From Spirodela intermedia (taxonomy: Eukaryota; Streptophyta; Magnoliopsida; Alismatales; Araceae): a stretch of DNA of 64,000 nucleotides. Position numbers and translations under genes: made by a program. The DNA lies in the NCBI GenBank assembly GCA_902729315.2, contig LR746272.1, positions 13,034,327 to 13,098,326 of the forward strand. Direction: 5' to 3'. Under the pieces are notes generated by a model that was given only the letters and a program-made list of their open reading frames with translations, was not told where the DNA came from and ran no database searches. Shown here in pieces: positions 63,000 through 64,000 of the stretch (positions are counted from its first letter, which is position 1; every line of letters starts with the position of its first letter).

Positions 63000-63461
63000 T
63001 CTCGCTCTCTTCGGTGAGGTGAATCGGACGCGGCGGCATGTGAAGCTATTTAACCGATACGCGTGGCCCCCGATGGGCCTGTGCCGAAGGCGACTTAGCC
63101 ACCTTGAGGCCCAGTCGGCCCATTAAACTCCGCTATAGGCTAACCTCCTTCGCGGATTACCGTGTTCTTTCTATGTGTACGGGCAGAACCGGAAGCCATC
63201 ATCGTCTCTCGATGGGTCCGCCGAGGATAACTCTTTACGTGGGGTATAAAGTTGATAGACTCCTTTTTTTTACAGAAAGCCCTGAAATAATGACGCCGCA
63301 TCGTGTACTCCTTTTCGTCGCGTTGGCGCTGGGCCACGGGCCCATGCGGTCAACTTTCTTCCATGCATGCAGCCACGTCAGTTGACCAACACCCTTCCCT
63401 CCGAGCCGTCAGCCGCCGTTGCCCCTTCACTCGCCGGCGAGAACATCAGGAGACGCAGATC

Positions 63462-63463
<2 letters not shown>

Positions 63464-63493
<30 letters not shown>
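63464..63493. repeat. (GA)n microsatellite
   Basis: About 14 GA units. Confidence 0.95.
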
Positions 63494-63496
<3 letters not shown>

Positions 63497-64000
63497 ACGA
63501 GAGAGATGTGGCATCCCTGGCCAGCCGCGGGCACTGCCAAGAACAAGAAGACACCCTGCAGAAGAGCAAGATACGACCGCCACTTGCGGAATCTGGACCA
63601 GAAGACAGCGAGCAGAGGAGCATTCCACGACGCCCTCGTCTTTACTGTCCACCGTGCTTCCCACAGCGGCAGCCGCCGTGGGCCTCCGCGCAGTCGACGG
63701 CTACCGAGAAGAACACGTGGGAAGAACCTCCGTAGTGAGACAGCCACAGCGCGGCACAAAGAAGGGGAGAGAAGATCTCACGCCTCAGAAAGAGCCTGCA
63801 AGAAGAAAACAAAGCGGGGTGGGGAGTGGGCGTCTTCCCCCGAAGAAATCTGAGGTCTGCATGAAGGAATATGCCAGTCTACGTGACCACACCTTTCCTT
63901 TATCCGTCGAAGCTGTCGCCGCTTTAGGGCGAAGAATCCGACATCTGGGGGTCCGGCGGGGATTAAAGCAATGGCAGACGCCGCTCCCATGCAACTGTAA

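Larger units (their letters stand above)
62654..64000. other. Upstream region of the PINOID2-like gene, no further gene recognised
   Basis: Open frames such as 63367-63735 (plus) run through a GA microsatellite and look non-coding. A gene continuing past the right edge cannot be excluded. Confidence 0.5.

Noticed and set aside
63367-63735. 122-codon plus-strand frame as a gene
   Set aside because: It reads through a GA microsatellite (Arg-Glu repeats) and resembles no family.

Overview
The window is nuclear DNA from a land plant, most likely a flowering plant. Genes are split by GT-AG introns, and the products match plant-specific families: a (6-4) photolyase, PRMT10, CYP95, GRXS15, a PB1-Raf kinase and a PINOID-type AGC kinase. 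Promoter-proximal telo-boxes are of the plant AAACCCTA type. Several genes (actin, both kinases, the last CYP95 exons) use mostly G or C at third codon positions, which hints at a monocot or another GC-rich lineage, but the species cannot be fixed from sequence alone.

Layout. 1-5.9 kb: no recognisable gene; GC-rich with GA/CT microsatellites and G-runs at first, then AT-rich. 5.9-13.6 kb: a tandem duplication of an agenet/ENT (plant Tudor-like) gene on the minus strand. The second copy (11178-12596) is complete; the first (6735-7876) has a stop just before the ENT domain. 15.2-25.8 kb: two minus-strand genes, UVR3 (14 coding exons, 539 aa) and PRMT10 (7 coding exons, 390 aa). 25.9-27.9 kb: AT-rich spacer with three degenerate copies of a ~209-bp repeat. 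28.0-34.7 kb (+): CYP95, a nuclear cyclophilin with an RS tail. 35.2-39.3 kb (+): COX5B. 40.2-42.7 kb (+): actin with a leader intron. 43.4-48.4 kb (+): ZRF1, whose coding region is a single exon behind a 2.8-kb leader intron that carries a fragment of mitochondrial ccmFN. 49.3-52.7 kb (-): GRXS15. 53.3-54.8 kb (-): a stand-alone Utp12-domain protein lacking the expected WD40 half, with telo-boxes upstream. 56.1-59.3 kb (-): PB1-domain Raf-like kinase. 60.8-62.6 kb (-): PINOID2-like AGCVIII kinase. 62.7-64 kb: nothing recognised.

The genes are mostly unrelated housekeeping and signalling loci and do not form a cluster or pathway; no multi-gene system was found. The points most worth a second look are the ENT loss in one of two tandem paralogues, the Utp12-only gene, the ccmFN NUMT, two introns with CAG|GCGAGT donors, a possible alternative terminal exon in CYP95, and a TATA box that argues for a downstream start in the PINOID2-like gene. 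All exon junctions were placed by eye from splice consensus, reading-frame continuity and recalled family sequence; no alignment or transcript data were available.
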